From NCBI GenBank assembly GCA_016699715.1, contig CP065007.1:3421001-3485000 (forward strand): a stretch of DNA of 64,000 nt. Reading direction: 5' to 3'. Positions 16,591-25,543 of this stretch are shown here, in pieces; position 1 is the first letter of the stretch, and each line of letters opens with the position of its first letter. Position numbers and translations under genes: made by a program. The notes beneath the pieces are model-generated. The model saw only the letters and a program-made list of their open reading frames with translations. It ran no database searches and had not been told where the DNA came from. The DNA is from Candidatus Competibacteraceae bacterium. Lineage in GTDB: Bacteria > Pseudomonadota > Gammaproteobacteria > Competibacterales > Competibacteraceae.

Positions 16591-18426
16591 ATGACCACTG
16601 CGCCCCCTTGGCCCCGCTGGATCGCCGACCTGCACCGCCTGCTCGGCATTCGCCCGCAATTCCTGCTCGCCGGGCCGATCCGCGATCTGTTCCTGACGCC
16701 CCTCGACGGGCAAACCGTCCTGCTGCCGATCCTGGACGGTCTCTGGGAAGGGCTGGCCCTTCATGGCTATCAATACCTGCTGGTCTACGACCGGGTGGAC
16801 GGGCTGCGCCTCCATCCCGACACCCCCACGACTCGGCAACTCGCGCAACGCACGCTCAACCAGGATTTCCAGGGCCACCCGGTTCCCATCAGTCTCAACC
16901 GCCTGCCCACCGTCCTGCGCACGCTGATCACTGCCCCGGTGCGCGCCGCCGCCGTCATTGACTACGCCTCGCGGGTGCCGGTCAGCGTCCAGCAACTCAG
17001 CGAGGCCGAACATGAATTCTTCACCGCCTGCGAAAAACTCGCCTACGTCGCGCATCCCGTGATCGCCGCCCCGGACCGTCCTCCGCTGTTCAATCCACTG
17101 CTCTGGCTGTGCCATCGCGAGACCGATCTGCCTTCCTGGCTCACCTTGGACAACGAAGCCCTCCACCGCCTGACGCTCTCACCGCCCGACTTCGACGCGC
17201 GTCGCCACGCCGCCGAACTGCTGGCGTCCTCCTTCGCCGATCACGCCCAGGCCACCGCCGAACAGCAGCGCACGTTCGCCGACTGCTTCGCCCAACTCAC
17301 CGAAGGGCTGAGCCTGCGCAGCCTGTTCGCTATCGCTCAACTGGCCGAGGCGCAACACCTGCCGCTGGCCGAGGTCGGCGACGCCGTGCGCTGTTTCCAG
17401 GTCGGGGCGCTGGACAACCCCTGGAAGAAAGCCTACCTGCGCGAACGCATCCAGAACGCCGCCGAGGTCATCGGCCAGCGCGTCAAGGGCCAAAAGCCGG
17501 CGATCATCAAAACCGTGGACATCCTCATGCGTTCAGTGATGGGCCTGACCGGCGCGCACACCGCCGTAACTTCCAGCCGCCCGCGCGGGGTACTGTTCTT
17601 CGCCGGTCCCACCGGGGTCGGCAAAACCGAACTGGCCCGCGCCCTGACCGCGCTGCTGTTCGGCGATGAACGCGCCTACATCCGCTTCGACATGAGCGAA
17701 TTCGCCGCCGAGCACGCCGACGCCCGTCTGCTCGGCGCGCCGCCCGGTTATGTCGGCTACGACGCCGGCGGCGAACTGACCAACGCGGTCCGCGCCCGGC
17801 CGTTCAGCGTGATTCTGTTTGACGAGATCGAAAAGGCCCATCCGCGCATTCTCGACAAATTCCTGCAAATCCTCGAAGACGGGCGCTTGACCGACGGGCG
17901 CGGCGATACCGTCTATTTCTCGGAAGCGATCCTGATTTTCACCTCCAATCTCGGCATCACCGTCCAGGACGACACCGACCAGCGCCGCCTGCGGGTCCAA
18001 CCCGGCGAACCCTATGAACAGGTCGAGCGCCAGGTGCGCGCCGCCATCGCCGATTACTTCAAATTCACCTTGGGCCGCCCGGAAATCCTCAACCGCATCG
18101 GTGACAACATCGTGGTGTTCGACTTCATCCAACCGGCCATCGCCGAACAGATTTTCGCCGGGATGCTGGATCACATCGCCCGGCGGATCGCCGACGAGCA
18201 TGAGTTCATCCTGCTCATCCCGGAACCGGTGCGCCAACAATTGCTGGTCTGGTGTACCCAGGATTTGAGCGACGGCGGGCGCGGTATCGGCAACCGTCTG
18301 GAAACCACCTTCGTCAACCCGCTGGCCCGCGCCCTGTTCCATTTGGAAGAAGATCCTGAACGCCGGCGGATCACGGTGATAGCGGTGCGGCTTGACGACC
18401 ATGTTTACCGCGTGGAGTTGACCTGA
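16591..18426 (+). CDS. AAA+ ATPase with ClpB D2-like module
   Basis: 611 residues from ATG 16591; a TTG at 16537 would add 18 residues. The N-terminal ~300 residues are not a family I know. The C-terminal half is a ClpA/ClpB second-ATPase-like module: Walker A GPTGVGKTEL (about 339), pore-region ARLLGAPPGYVGYDAGG, Walker B ILFDEIEKAHP (Asp411), sensor FTSNLG, the arginine-finger region GRPEILNRIGD, and a D2-small lid domain (LSDGGRGIGNRLE). It has only one AAA+ module and no protease-binding loop that I can see, so a remodelling role is inferred. It is followed after 1 base by the coiled-coil gene and is probably the downstream part of the kinase/FHA cluster. Confidence 0.9.
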   Translation: MTTAPPWPRWIADLHRLLGIRPQFLLAGPIRDLFLTPLDGQTVLLPILDGLWEGLALHGYQYLLVYDRVDGLRLHPDTPTTRQLAQRTLNQDFQGHPVPISLNRLPTVLRTLITAPVRAAAVIDYASRVPVSVQQLSEAEHEFFTACEKLAYVAHPVIAAPDRPPLFNPLLWLCHRETDLPSWLTLDNEALHRLTLSPPDFDARRHAAELLASSFADHAQATAEQQRTFADCFAQLTEGLSLRSLFAIAQLAEAQHLPLAEVGDAVRCFQVGALDNPWKKAYLRERIQNAAEVIGQRVKGQKPAIIKTVDILMRSVMGLTGAHTAVTSSRPRGVLFFAGPTGVGKTELARALTALLFGDERAYIRFDMSEFAAEHADARLLGAPPGYVGYDAGGELTNAVRARPFSVILFDEIEKAHPRILDKFLQILEDGRLTDGRGDTVYFSEAILIFTSNLGITVQDDTDQRRLRVQPGEPYEQVERQVRAAIADYFKFTLGRPEILNRIGDNIVVFDFIQPAIAEQIFAGMLDHIARRIADEHEFILLIPEPVRQQLLVWCTQDLSDGGRGIGNRLETTFVNPLARALFHLEEDPERRRITVIAVRLDDHVYRVELT

Positions 18427-18427
18427 G

Positions 18428-19516
18428 ATGAGCGGCCCCAAATGCTATCGCTACACGGTCGATTCCGCCCGATTGCAACAACAGTTGGAAGCCGAACGCC
18501 AGCACCGGGAGCGGGAACAATGCCGGCAGGCCATCGCCCAAATTCACGCAGAATGGTCCACCCTGCCGCAGACCCTGGCCGATCTCCAGCAGCGCTATCC
18601 CGCTGAAGCCTTCGCCATCGACCTGATCCCGCCCGCATCGCCCACCGACGACACGCTGGACGTGCTCCGGTCGTATCGGGACCGGCTGAATCAACAACTC
18701 CTCCAGGCCCACGCCGATCTGCAACGGTTGAGCGAACGCGCCGCTGCCAACCACGCCGCGAAAACCCTGCTGGCGGAACTCAGTCAGGATGCACCCGCCA
18801 CGATTCGCAGCGCCGCCGAGGTTCTGCAAGCGCGCCTTGATCCACTCCCCATCAACGACCGGCGGGCGGAATGGCAACGCCTGTTCAGCCGCCTGAACGA
18901 CGCCGATCAACTGCATCCTCCGGCGACCTTGATCGAGCTGCGCGATGCCTTCCTGACCACTGCCCACGCCCCGCAAGCTGACGTGCTGGCCGTTGAACTG
19001 CGCCAACAGATTCAACTTTTTAACCAAGCCCACCGGATGGCGCTCGAACAGCATCGCCAACAGGAAGAACAGGACGCGGCCCGCCGCTACGCGCAACAGG
19101 TGATCGGCGAAACCCTGGCGGAACTGGGCTACGACGTGGCACCCGGTTTTGCCACCTTGTTTGTCGAAGGCGGCGTCGCGCATATTCAAAAGCCGGACTG
19201 GGGCGACTACTACGTGCGATTGCGGGTCCAGCCGGACGCCGGCGACCTGAACCTGAACGTCGTCCGGGTCAGCGAAGACCGCGCCGCCGCCTCGAACGAG
19301 CGGGTTCAGCGCGACCGGGAGATGGAAGAACAGTGGTGCGCCGCGCACCGGGAGTTGCTGCAATGCCTGCAAGAACGCGGCATCGCCAGCCGGCAAACCC
19401 GCGCCCTCGCTGCCGGCGAATTACCGGTGCAGACCGTCCAGCCAGACGCGATTCAGCAACCGAGCCGGACGCGACATCGCCGGCAGGACTTGCACCGGCG
19501 ACAGCGAGAGCTTTAA
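18428..19516 (+). CDS. Coiled-coil protein of unknown function (AAA+ partner)
   Basis: 362 residues beginning MSGPKCYRYTVDSARLQQQL. The first 45 residues and a central segment (about 195-225) are rich in Q/E/R and predicted coiled coil. A compact region near 225-290 (LAELGYDVAPGFATLFVEGG, DYYVRLRVQPDAGDLNLNVVR) looks like a small alpha/beta domain. It does not match a family I can name. ATG 18428 follows the AAA+ stop by 1 base, so the two are co-translated and probably act together. The last 20 residues are arginine/glutamine-rich and may be a tail of little importance. Confidence 0.75.
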   Translation: MSGPKCYRYTVDSARLQQQLEAERQHREREQCRQAIAQIHAEWSTLPQTLADLQQRYPAEAFAIDLIPPASPTDDTLDVLRSYRDRLNQQLLQAHADLQRLSERAAANHAAKTLLAELSQDAPATIRSAAEVLQARLDPLPINDRRAEWQRLFSRLNDADQLHPPATLIELRDAFLTTAHAPQADVLAVELRQQIQLFNQAHRMALEQHRQQEEQDAARRYAQQVIGETLAELGYDVAPGFATLFVEGGVAHIQKPDWGDYYVRLRVQPDAGDLNLNVVRVSEDRAAASNERVQRDREMEEQWCAAHRELLQCLQERGIASRQTRALAAGELPVQTVQPDAIQQPSRTRHRRQDLHRRQREL

Positions 19517-19592
19517 GGCAGCGCGCTGGCTGGTATGGCGCGCCCACGCCGGTAGCGAACGGTTGTTGTTCGCCAGCCCCGAATGGCGGATT

Positions 19593-22220
19593 TCAGGCAA
19601 GTTGGCCGCGCACCCAGTCGGGCACGGATTGCAGAGCGCTGTCCAGTTTCGAGGGGTCGGTGCCACCCGCCTGGGCCAGGTCGGGGCGGCCGCCACCCTT
19701 ACCACCCACTTGCTGGGCGACCATGTTGACCAGATCGCCGGCCTTGAGCCGTCGGGTTTCCGCCGAAGTGACTCCAGCCACCAGTCGCACCTTGCCATCC
19801 TCGACCGTGGCCAGCACCACCGCCGCCACCTTGAGCTGATTCTTGTAGCGGTCCACCGCTTCGCGCAGGGTCTTGGCGTCCACGCCATCCAGCCGGGCGG
19901 CCAGCACCTTGATGCCGTCCACCTGTACCGCTTGGCCGAGCAAATCGGCGCCCTGTCCACTGGCCAGCCGGGCCTTGGCCTGCTCGATCTCTTTTTCCAG
20001 TTGCCGGGTACGCTCGACCAGTTGCCGGACCTTGTCGGGAAAGTTGTCGCGGTCGCCCTTGACCAGTTGCGCCACTTGCCGGGCACGATCCTGAAGGGCG
20101 GAGACGAGATCCAGCGCCCGTTCGCCGGTCACCGCCTCGATACGCCGCACCCCGGCGGCCACGCCGCTTTCGGCGGTAATCTTGAACAGGCCGATGTCGC
20201 CGACCCGGCGGACATGGGTGCCGCCGCACAGCTCGGTGGAAAAATCGCCCATCCGCAGCACCCGCACCCGGTCACCGTATTTTTCGCCGAACAGCGCCAT
20301 GGCGCCGGCGGCGATGGCTTCTTCCGGCGCCATGATGGTGGTGTCCACCGCCACGTTGCCGCGAATTTGCGCGTTGACCAGCCGCTCGATGGTCTCCAAT
20401 TGTTCCGGGGTCACCGGCTCGGCATGGGAGAAGTCAAAGCGCAGCCGCTGCGGGTCCACCAGTGAGCCTTTCTGGGTCACATGCGGACCCAGCACCCGGC
20501 GCAACGCCGCGTGCAGCAAATGGGTAGCGGAATGATGGAGCGCGGTCGATTGACGCTGAGCGGCGTCCACTTGCGCCAGCACGGTGGCGCCGGTTCGCAG
20601 TTGACCCTGTTGCAGCGTGCCGATGTGGATAAAAGCGCCTTCACCCTGCTTTTGCGTGTCGCGGATCACAAACTCCAGACCATCGGCGCGCAACCAGCCG
20701 CTATCGCCGACCTGGCCACCCGATTCGGCGTAGAACGGGGTGTGGTCCAGTACCACCATACCCTCGTCGCCGGCGTTCAATTGATCGACCGCCGTGCCGC
20801 CGCGGAACAGCGCCAGCACGGTCGTTTCCTCCTCCAGCCGGTCGTAACCGTGAAACTCGGTGCGGCCGGCAACATCGAGGTCAGCGGTCTGGCGCTGGCC
20901 GAACTGGCTATGGGCGCGGGCGCGCTCCCGCTGCGCCGCCATTTCCCGGTCAAAGCCGGCCATATCCAGTTGCAGGCCGCGCTCGCGAGCGATGTCGGCG
21001 GTGAGATCGACCGGGAAGCCGTAGGTATCATAGAGCTTGAACACGGTCTCGCCGGGAAGAGTCGCGCCCGACAAGCGGGCGATGTCTTCCTCCAGCAGCT
21101 TCATACCGTGCGAAAGAGTCTCGGCAAAGCGTTCTTCTTCCTGTTGGATGGCTCGCGTGACCTGCGCCTCGGCATGGGCCAATTCCGGATAGGCGCCGCC
21201 CATCTCCGCCACCAAGGGCGCAACCAGCGTGTGGAAAAAACGGCCTTCGGCGCCCAGCTTATAGCCGTGGCGGATGGCGCGGCGCATGATCCGTCGTAAC
21301 ACGTAACCACGCCCTTCGTTGGAGGGCAACACGCCATCGGTGATCAGGAAGGCGGTGGCGCGGATGTGGTCGGCGATCACTCGCAGCGAGCTGGACTGCA
21401 AATCCGTCGCGCCGGTCGCCACCGCCGCCGCCTGGATCAGGTGTTGAAAAAGGTCGATTTCGTAGTTGCTGTGCACACCCTGCATGACCGCCGCCAACCG
21501 CTCCAGCCCCATGCCGGTATCGACCGACGGTTTCGGCAGCGGCGTCAGCACCCCGCCGGCGTCGCGGTCGTATTGCATGAACACCAGATTCCAGATTTCG
21601 ATGTAGCGGTCGCCGTCTTCATCGGGCGAGCCGGGCGGACCGCCGGCGATGCCGGGACCGTGGTCGTAGAAAATCTCCGAGCAGGGACCGCAGGGGCCGG
21701 TATCGCCCATCGCCCAGAAATTGTCGCTTTCGTGGCGCTTGCCGCCCGGTTTGTCGCCAATGCGGGTGATGCGGTTCCTGGGCACCTGGATCTCGTCGGC
21801 CCAGACCTGATAAGCCTCGTCGTCGGTTTGGTAAACCGTCACCCACAGCTTGTCCGGCGGCAGCTTCAGCACATCGACCAGAAATTCCCAGGCGAAATGA
21901 ATGGCTTCTTTTTTGAAATAGTCGCCGAAACTGAAGTTGCCCAGCATCTCGAAAAAGGTGTGGTGACGAGCGGTGTAGCCGACGTTTTCCAGATCGTTGT
22001 GCTTACCTCCGGCCCGCACGCAACGCTGGGCGGTGGCCGCCCGGTGATAGGGGCGGTGGTCGCGGCCGGTGAACACGTCCTTGAATTGCACCATGCCGGC
22101 ATTGCTAAACAGCAGCGTGGGGTCGTTGAGCGGAACCAGCGGGCTGCTGGCAACCACTTCGTGGCCGTGATCACGGAAATAATCGAGAAAGAGGGTGCGA
22201 AGTTCGGCGCTGCTGGTCAT
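19593..22220 (-). CDS. alaS: Alanine-tRNA ligase
   Basis: 875 residues. The class II aminoacylation core (SSAELRTLFLDYFRDHGHEVV, SNAGMVQFKDVFTGR, MGDTGPCGPCSEIFYD) is followed by the editing domain with the zinc motif HHSATHLLHAALR and ELCGGTHVRRVGDIG, and a C-terminal DHH-like C-Ala domain. It charges tRNA-Ala and edits Ser/Gly mischarging. It lies downstream of recX on the same strand, as usual; the customary downstream neighbour lysC is displaced by the island at 8902-19592. Confidence 0.98.
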   Translation of the reverse strand: MTSSAELRTLFLDYFRDHGHEVVASSPLVPLNDPTLLFSNAGMVQFKDVFTGRDHRPYHRAATAQRCVRAGGKHNDLENVGYTARHHTFFEMLGNFSFGDYFKKEAIHFAWEFLVDVLKLPPDKLWVTVYQTDDEAYQVWADEIQVPRNRITRIGDKPGGKRHESDNFWAMGDTGPCGPCSEIFYDHGPGIAGGPPGSPDEDGDRYIEIWNLVFMQYDRDAGGVLTPLPKPSVDTGMGLERLAAVMQGVHSNYEIDLFQHLIQAAAVATGATDLQSSSLRVIADHIRATAFLITDGVLPSNEGRGYVLRRIMRRAIRHGYKLGAEGRFFHTLVAPLVAEMGGAYPELAHAEAQVTRAIQQEEERFAETLSHGMKLLEEDIARLSGATLPGETVFKLYDTYGFPVDLTADIARERGLQLDMAGFDREMAAQRERARAHSQFGQRQTADLDVAGRTEFHGYDRLEEETTVLALFRGGTAVDQLNAGDEGMVVLDHTPFYAESGGQVGDSGWLRADGLEFVIRDTQKQGEGAFIHIGTLQQGQLRTGATVLAQVDAAQRQSTALHHSATHLLHAALRRVLGPHVTQKGSLVDPQRLRFDFSHAEPVTPEQLETIERLVNAQIRGNVAVDTTIMAPEEAIAAGAMALFGEKYGDRVRVLRMGDFSTELCGGTHVRRVGDIGLFKITAESGVAAGVRRIEAVTGERALDLVSALQDRARQVAQLVKGDRDNFPDKVRQLVERTRQLEKEIEQAKARLASGQGADLLGQAVQVDGIKVLAARLDGVDAKTLREAVDRYKNQLKVAAVVLATVEDGKVRLVAGVTSAETRRLKAGDLVNMVAQQVGGKGGGRPDLAQAGGTDPSKLDSALQSVPDWVRGQLA

Positions 22221-22225
22221 GGTCG

Positions 22226-22316
22226 GGCTTCAAAAATCTAGGGTTTGGGGTTTAGGGTTCGGGGTTTGGAGATCAGGGTTCGGGAGCATTTTCTGTTCCC
22301 TGTTCCCTGAACCCTC
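22226..22316. repeat. Degenerate heptamer repeats between recX and alaS
   Basis: Around 22233-22285 the plus strand is a string of GGGTTTG/GGGTTTA/GGGTTCG units, followed by TGTTCCCTGTTCCCTG near 22296-22310. The recX stop codon and its last residues (about REQGTENAPEP) fall in this simple sequence, so the recX tail has probably been extended or replaced by it. Confidence 0.7.
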
Positions 22317-22779
22317 CAAAAAGAAGCTTAATCTGGTCCAGGGTAAAGCCGTGCTGGCGAAGCACCCGCGTTTGCCGCATCCGTCCGGCGGCATCGGCGG
22401 GCAAGAGGGCCTTGAAGCGCTTGCGGTGCAGTTCCCGCAGCTTGGGCAGCCAGTCGCCTTCCAGCTCCGCCAGCACCGTATCGACCAGTTCCCGTGGCAC
22501 GCCGCGCTCGCGTAGCTCGCGGCCGATCCGCAACGGTCCGTAGCCCTTGTCGGCCCGGCCGCGGGCGTAGAGTTCGGCGAAGCGGGCCTCATCGAGCCAG
22601 CGCTCTTCCACTAACTGGTCCAGCGCCGGTTCGATACAATCGGCCGGAAAGCCACGCTGGATTAGCTTTTGGCGCAGCTCCAGCCGGGAATGCTCGCGCC
22701 GGGCCAGCAGTTCCAGCGCCTTGGCGCGAACCGCCGCCGGGTCGTCGGTGGCGGCCCGCTCAGAGATCCGTGTCCAGTT
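22273..22779 (-). CDS. recX: Regulatory protein RecX
   Basis: 168 residues from ATG 22779 (MNWTRISERA). An ATG at 22809 would overlap recA by 50 bases and is less likely. Three-helix RecX repeats are visible: ALELLARREHSRLELRQKL, VEERWLDEARFAELYARGR with KGYGPLRIGRELRERGV, then a third weaker one. RecX caps RecA filaments and blocks their growth. The start overlaps the recA stop by 20 bases, so expression is coupled to recA. The C-terminal dozen residues derive from simple repeats. Confidence 0.93.
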   Translation of the reverse strand, partial: NWTRISERAATDDPAAVRAKALELLARREHSRLELRQKLIQRGFPADCIEPALDQLVEERWLDEARFAELYARGRADKGYGPLRIGRELRERGVPRELVDTVLAELEGDWLPKLRELHRKRFKALLPADAAGRMRQTRVLRQHGFTLDQIKLLFGGFREQGTENAPEP

Positions 22780-24919
22780 CATCGGTCGCCGCGCCAGGGG
22801 CCTCATCATCCTCGACTCGTTCGGCCGTCACCGGCACCGCATCGGGACGGACCAGGAAATGATCGCGGATCTTGCTTTCCAATTCGCGAGCCAGTTCCGG
22901 GTTTTCCTTGAGATAGTTACGGGCATTGTCCTTGCCCTGGCCGATGCGAGTGCCGCCGCGACTGTACCAGGCGCCGGATTTTTCGATCAGCGCCGCCTTG
23001 ACACCCAAATCGATAATCTCGCCCAGCCGAGAGGCGCCCTCGCCGTAAAGAATTTCGAACTCGGCCTGCTTGAAGGGCGGCGCCAGCTTGTTTTTGACCA
23101 CCTTGACCCGGGTTTCGTTGCCGATGACCTCGTCGCCTTTCTTGATCGCGCCGGTGCGGCGAATGTCCAGCCGCACCGAGGCGTAGAATTTGAGGGCGTT
23201 GCCGCCGGTCGTGGTTTCGGGCGAGTTGTGGACGACCACATGGTCCACCAGATAGCTGTGATGCCCCTTCACCGCCAGATCGAAACGCATGCGGTGGCGC
23301 GGGGCAGCGAGACGGATTTCCTTGCGGGTGACCCGCATCGGCGCCGCCCGCAGTTCGGTGCGGGCTTCAAGCAGGCTGCCGTTTGGACCATCGGATGTAT
23401 CCGGTTTCCAGCGGAACCGCCCTCGAAAATCGGGGTGCAATTTGTAATCCAGGGATGGATGTAAATAGGGCGCGATTTTCTCATGCAGCAGGCGCGCCCG
23501 TTCACCGCTGAACAGCAACGAACGGGCGCGCACGGTGGGACACCCCATGCCCAGTTCCTCCAACCGGGCCGCGAGCCGCTCCTTGTCGGCCAAGGAGAGA
23601 CTGACGCAGGCAATTTCAGCCTTGCCGTGGCCCCAACGCTCGTAACTGCCAGAAAATGTGCCGTCGTCGCCGTACCAGATCGCCACCGCCCGGTCGTCCA
23701 GCGCGGCCAGCATCGCCGCGCTGACCTGGCGACCTTCCGGGCCATAAGCCTGTCGGTGTAGTTCGGCAAGCTGGAGCATCGGAATGGTGTCGAAACCAAA
23801 ACCCTTACCCATTTTGCCGATCTTATTGGCGAACGGAGCCAGCATTGCCCATTTCCATTGGCAGTAGTCTTGCTGCCGCTCGCCATGCCCCACCCGGAAG
23901 GACACATTTTGCTCCGACGCATAACGCAGGGAACCATCGCCCAACACACCACCCAGGATCAGTTGGCGCTGATCTTCGCTCAGATCGTATTGTTTGGCGG
24001 CGGCCAACACCTCGTCGCCCACATGCAGTTCGCCCGCCCGTCGTTCGCCGTTGGGAGTAAAAATCAAGTGGTTGGCGGTACAAGTGAATTTGCGTCGCCC
24101 GGAACCACGGCCGGCCGCCACCTCGAAATACAGCCATTCCTCCGTCGCACCATTGCGGAACCATTTAACGACCGGACGAGGTTCGATGCGCCCGGTTGCG
24201 GAGTCCATGGATAGCACTTCAACGGGCTTCTTCTGATTGACAATTTTGCCAATTTTCTCGGTCGATCCATCAGCCAGCACAACCCGCGCGCCATAATCGA
24301 AACAGCCAAACATGACGCCGATCTTCATCCTGATTTGATTGATAAAAATAACCAGCGTGTTCGAGCGCTTGATGTTGGCGGTAAGCTTGCGCAGCGCCTG
24401 GCTCATCAGTCGGGCGTGCAGGCCGACGTGAGAGTCGCCCATGTCACCTTCGATCTCGGCCTTGGGGGTCAGCGCCGCCACCGAATCGACCACCACGGTG
24501 TCCACCGCGCCGGAACGCACCAGCATGTCGGCGATTTCCAGCGCCTGTTCGCCGGTGTCGGGCTGGGAGACCAGCAGATCGTCCACGTTGACGCCCAGTT
24601 TGGCGGCATAGATGGGGTCCAGGGCATGCTCGGCATCGATGAACGCGGCGCAGCCGCCCAGCTTTTGGGTTTCGGCGATGACCTGTAGCGCCAGGGTGGT
24701 TTTACCGGAGGATTCGGGGCCGTAGATTTCAGTCACCCGCCCGCGCGGCAGGCCACCGATGCCCAGGGCGATGTCCAAGCCGAGCGAGCCGGTGGAAACG
24801 GTCATCACATCGCGGGAGGCGCTGGTGGCGTCGCCCATCCGCATGACCGCGCCTTTGCCGAACTGGCGCTCGATCTGGGTCAACGCGCCCGCGAGCGCCT
24901 TTTTCTTATTGTCGTCCAT
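22760..24919 (-). CDS. recA: Recombinase RecA containing an intein
   Basis: 719 codons from ATG 24919 (MDDNKKKALAGAL), preceded by AAGGGG at proper spacing; earlier in-frame ATGs lack this. The exteins make a 359-residue RecA: Walker A GPESSGKTT, AEHALDP, Walker B VVVDSVAAL, loop-2 region and the acidic tail DDEAPGAATDELDTDL. The chain is interrupted after MKIGVMFG by a 360-residue intein and resumes SPETTTGGNALKF; the usual Asn of the NPETTTGG motif is Ser here, supplying the nucleophile needed for splicing. Active RecA therefore depends on protein splicing. I found no LexA box of the CTGT-N8-ACAG type in the short upstream gap. Confidence 0.97.
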   Translation of the reverse strand: MDDNKKKALAGALTQIERQFGKGAVMRMGDATSASRDVMTVSTGSLGLDIALGIGGLPRGRVTEIYGPESSGKTTLALQVIAETQKLGGCAAFIDAEHALDPIYAAKLGVNVDDLLVSQPDTGEQALEIADMLVRSGAVDTVVVDSVAALTPKAEIEGDMGDSHVGLHARLMSQALRKLTANIKRSNTLVIFINQIRMKIGVMFGCFDYGARVVLADGSTEKIGKIVNQKKPVEVLSMDSATGRIEPRPVVKWFRNGATEEWLYFEVAAGRGSGRRKFTCTANHLIFTPNGERRAGELHVGDEVLAAAKQYDLSEDQRQLILGGVLGDGSLRYASEQNVSFRVGHGERQQDYCQWKWAMLAPFANKIGKMGKGFGFDTIPMLQLAELHRQAYGPEGRQVSAAMLAALDDRAVAIWYGDDGTFSGSYERWGHGKAEIACVSLSLADKERLAARLEELGMGCPTVRARSLLFSGERARLLHEKIAPYLHPSLDYKLHPDFRGRFRWKPDTSDGPNGSLLEARTELRAAPMRVTRKEIRLAAPRHRMRFDLAVKGHHSYLVDHVVVHNSPETTTGGNALKFYASVRLDIRRTGAIKKGDEVIGNETRVKVVKNKLAPPFKQAEFEILYGEGASRLGEIIDLGVKAALIEKSGAWYSRGGTRIGQGKDNARNYLKENPELARELESKIRDHFLVRPDAVPVTAERVEDDEAPGAATDELDTDL
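23225..24304 (-). other. RecA intein with LAGLIDADG homing endonuclease
   Basis: 360 residues beginning with Cys (CFDYGARVVLADGS) and ending with VVVHN, followed by Ser as first C-extein residue. Block B TxxH is seen in FTCTANHLIF, block F/G in FDLAVKGHHSYLVDHVVVHN. Two dodecapeptide-type motifs of the endonuclease, LILGGVLGDGSL and AIWYGDDGTF, keep their acidic residues, so both splicing and homing functions look intact. Confidence 0.95.
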
Positions 24920-25012
24920 TCCGTGCATCCCCTTGGCAATCAGGTGAGTAACCGGCCTGGAAAAGCGGAACCGGTTGTTTTCAGCGATTATTCCACAGAC
25001 CACCGATCGAAC

Positions 25013-25543
25013 CTAGCCCCCCGGCCAGCGGCGCAGCACCCGATAGCACGAACCTTCCGGCGACGATTGCGACTCGACCAGCGCCACCTCGCCGACCCGC
25101 CAGCGGATCGGTACGGCGGGGGGTTGAGTCGGGGCCGGACCGGAAAACTGGCGCGCCAGGGTAATATGGGCCTGGAACGCCCGCCGCTCGGGGGCAAAGC
25201 CGCAACCGCGCAGCCGGCGGTGTAGCTCGGCCACCAGTTCGTACAGCGCCGGCGGGGTGCGGCTGGCGCCCAGCCACAGAATGCGGGGTCGCGGCCAGTA
25301 GCCATATCGGTCCAGGGTCAACTCCAGGGTCGGCACCGCCAAATCGCTCAAGGCCGCTTCGTAAGCCGCCAAGCGGGCGGCATCGGTGGCGCCCAGAAAC
25401 ACCAGGGTCAAATGCAGGTTGGCGTCGCGCACTCGCCGGCGTCCGGCGACGGCCGCCGCCTGCTCCGCCAGTTGCCGGCGCTCGGCGTCGCCCGGCCAGA
25501 GCGCCAGGAACAGCCGGCGTTCATCCCCGGTGGGCAAGCACAT
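25013..25543 (-). CDS. thpR: RNA 2',3'-cyclic phosphodiesterase (LigT/ThpR)
   Basis: 176 residues from ATG 25543 (MCLPTGDERRLFLALWP), overlapping the end of pncC by 23 bases. The two HxT catalytic motifs of the 2H phosphoesterase superfamily are present: NLHLTLVFLG and FQAHITLARQF. Members open 2',3'-cyclic phosphate ends of RNA; the physiological substrate in bacteria is uncertain. It lies between pncC and recA, on the same strand. Confidence 0.92.
   Translation of the reverse strand: MCLPTGDERRLFLALWPGDAERRQLAEQAAAVAGRRRVRDANLHLTLVFLGATDAARLAAYEAALSDLAVPTLELTLDRYGYWPRPRILWLGASRTPPALYELVAELHRRLRGCGFAPERRAFQAHITLARQFSGPAPTQPPAVPIRWRVGEVALVESQSSPEGSCYRVLRRWPGG

Noticed and set aside
16549..17166. 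Long open frames opposite the AAA+, MutS, AlaS and UvrD genes
   Set aside because: They are GC-bias shadows of strongly recognisable genes and have no motifs of their own.
24920..25012. LexA/SOS box before recA
   Set aside because: CTGTGGAATAATCGCTG on the minus strand has the wrong right half; no CTGT-N8-ACAG was found.
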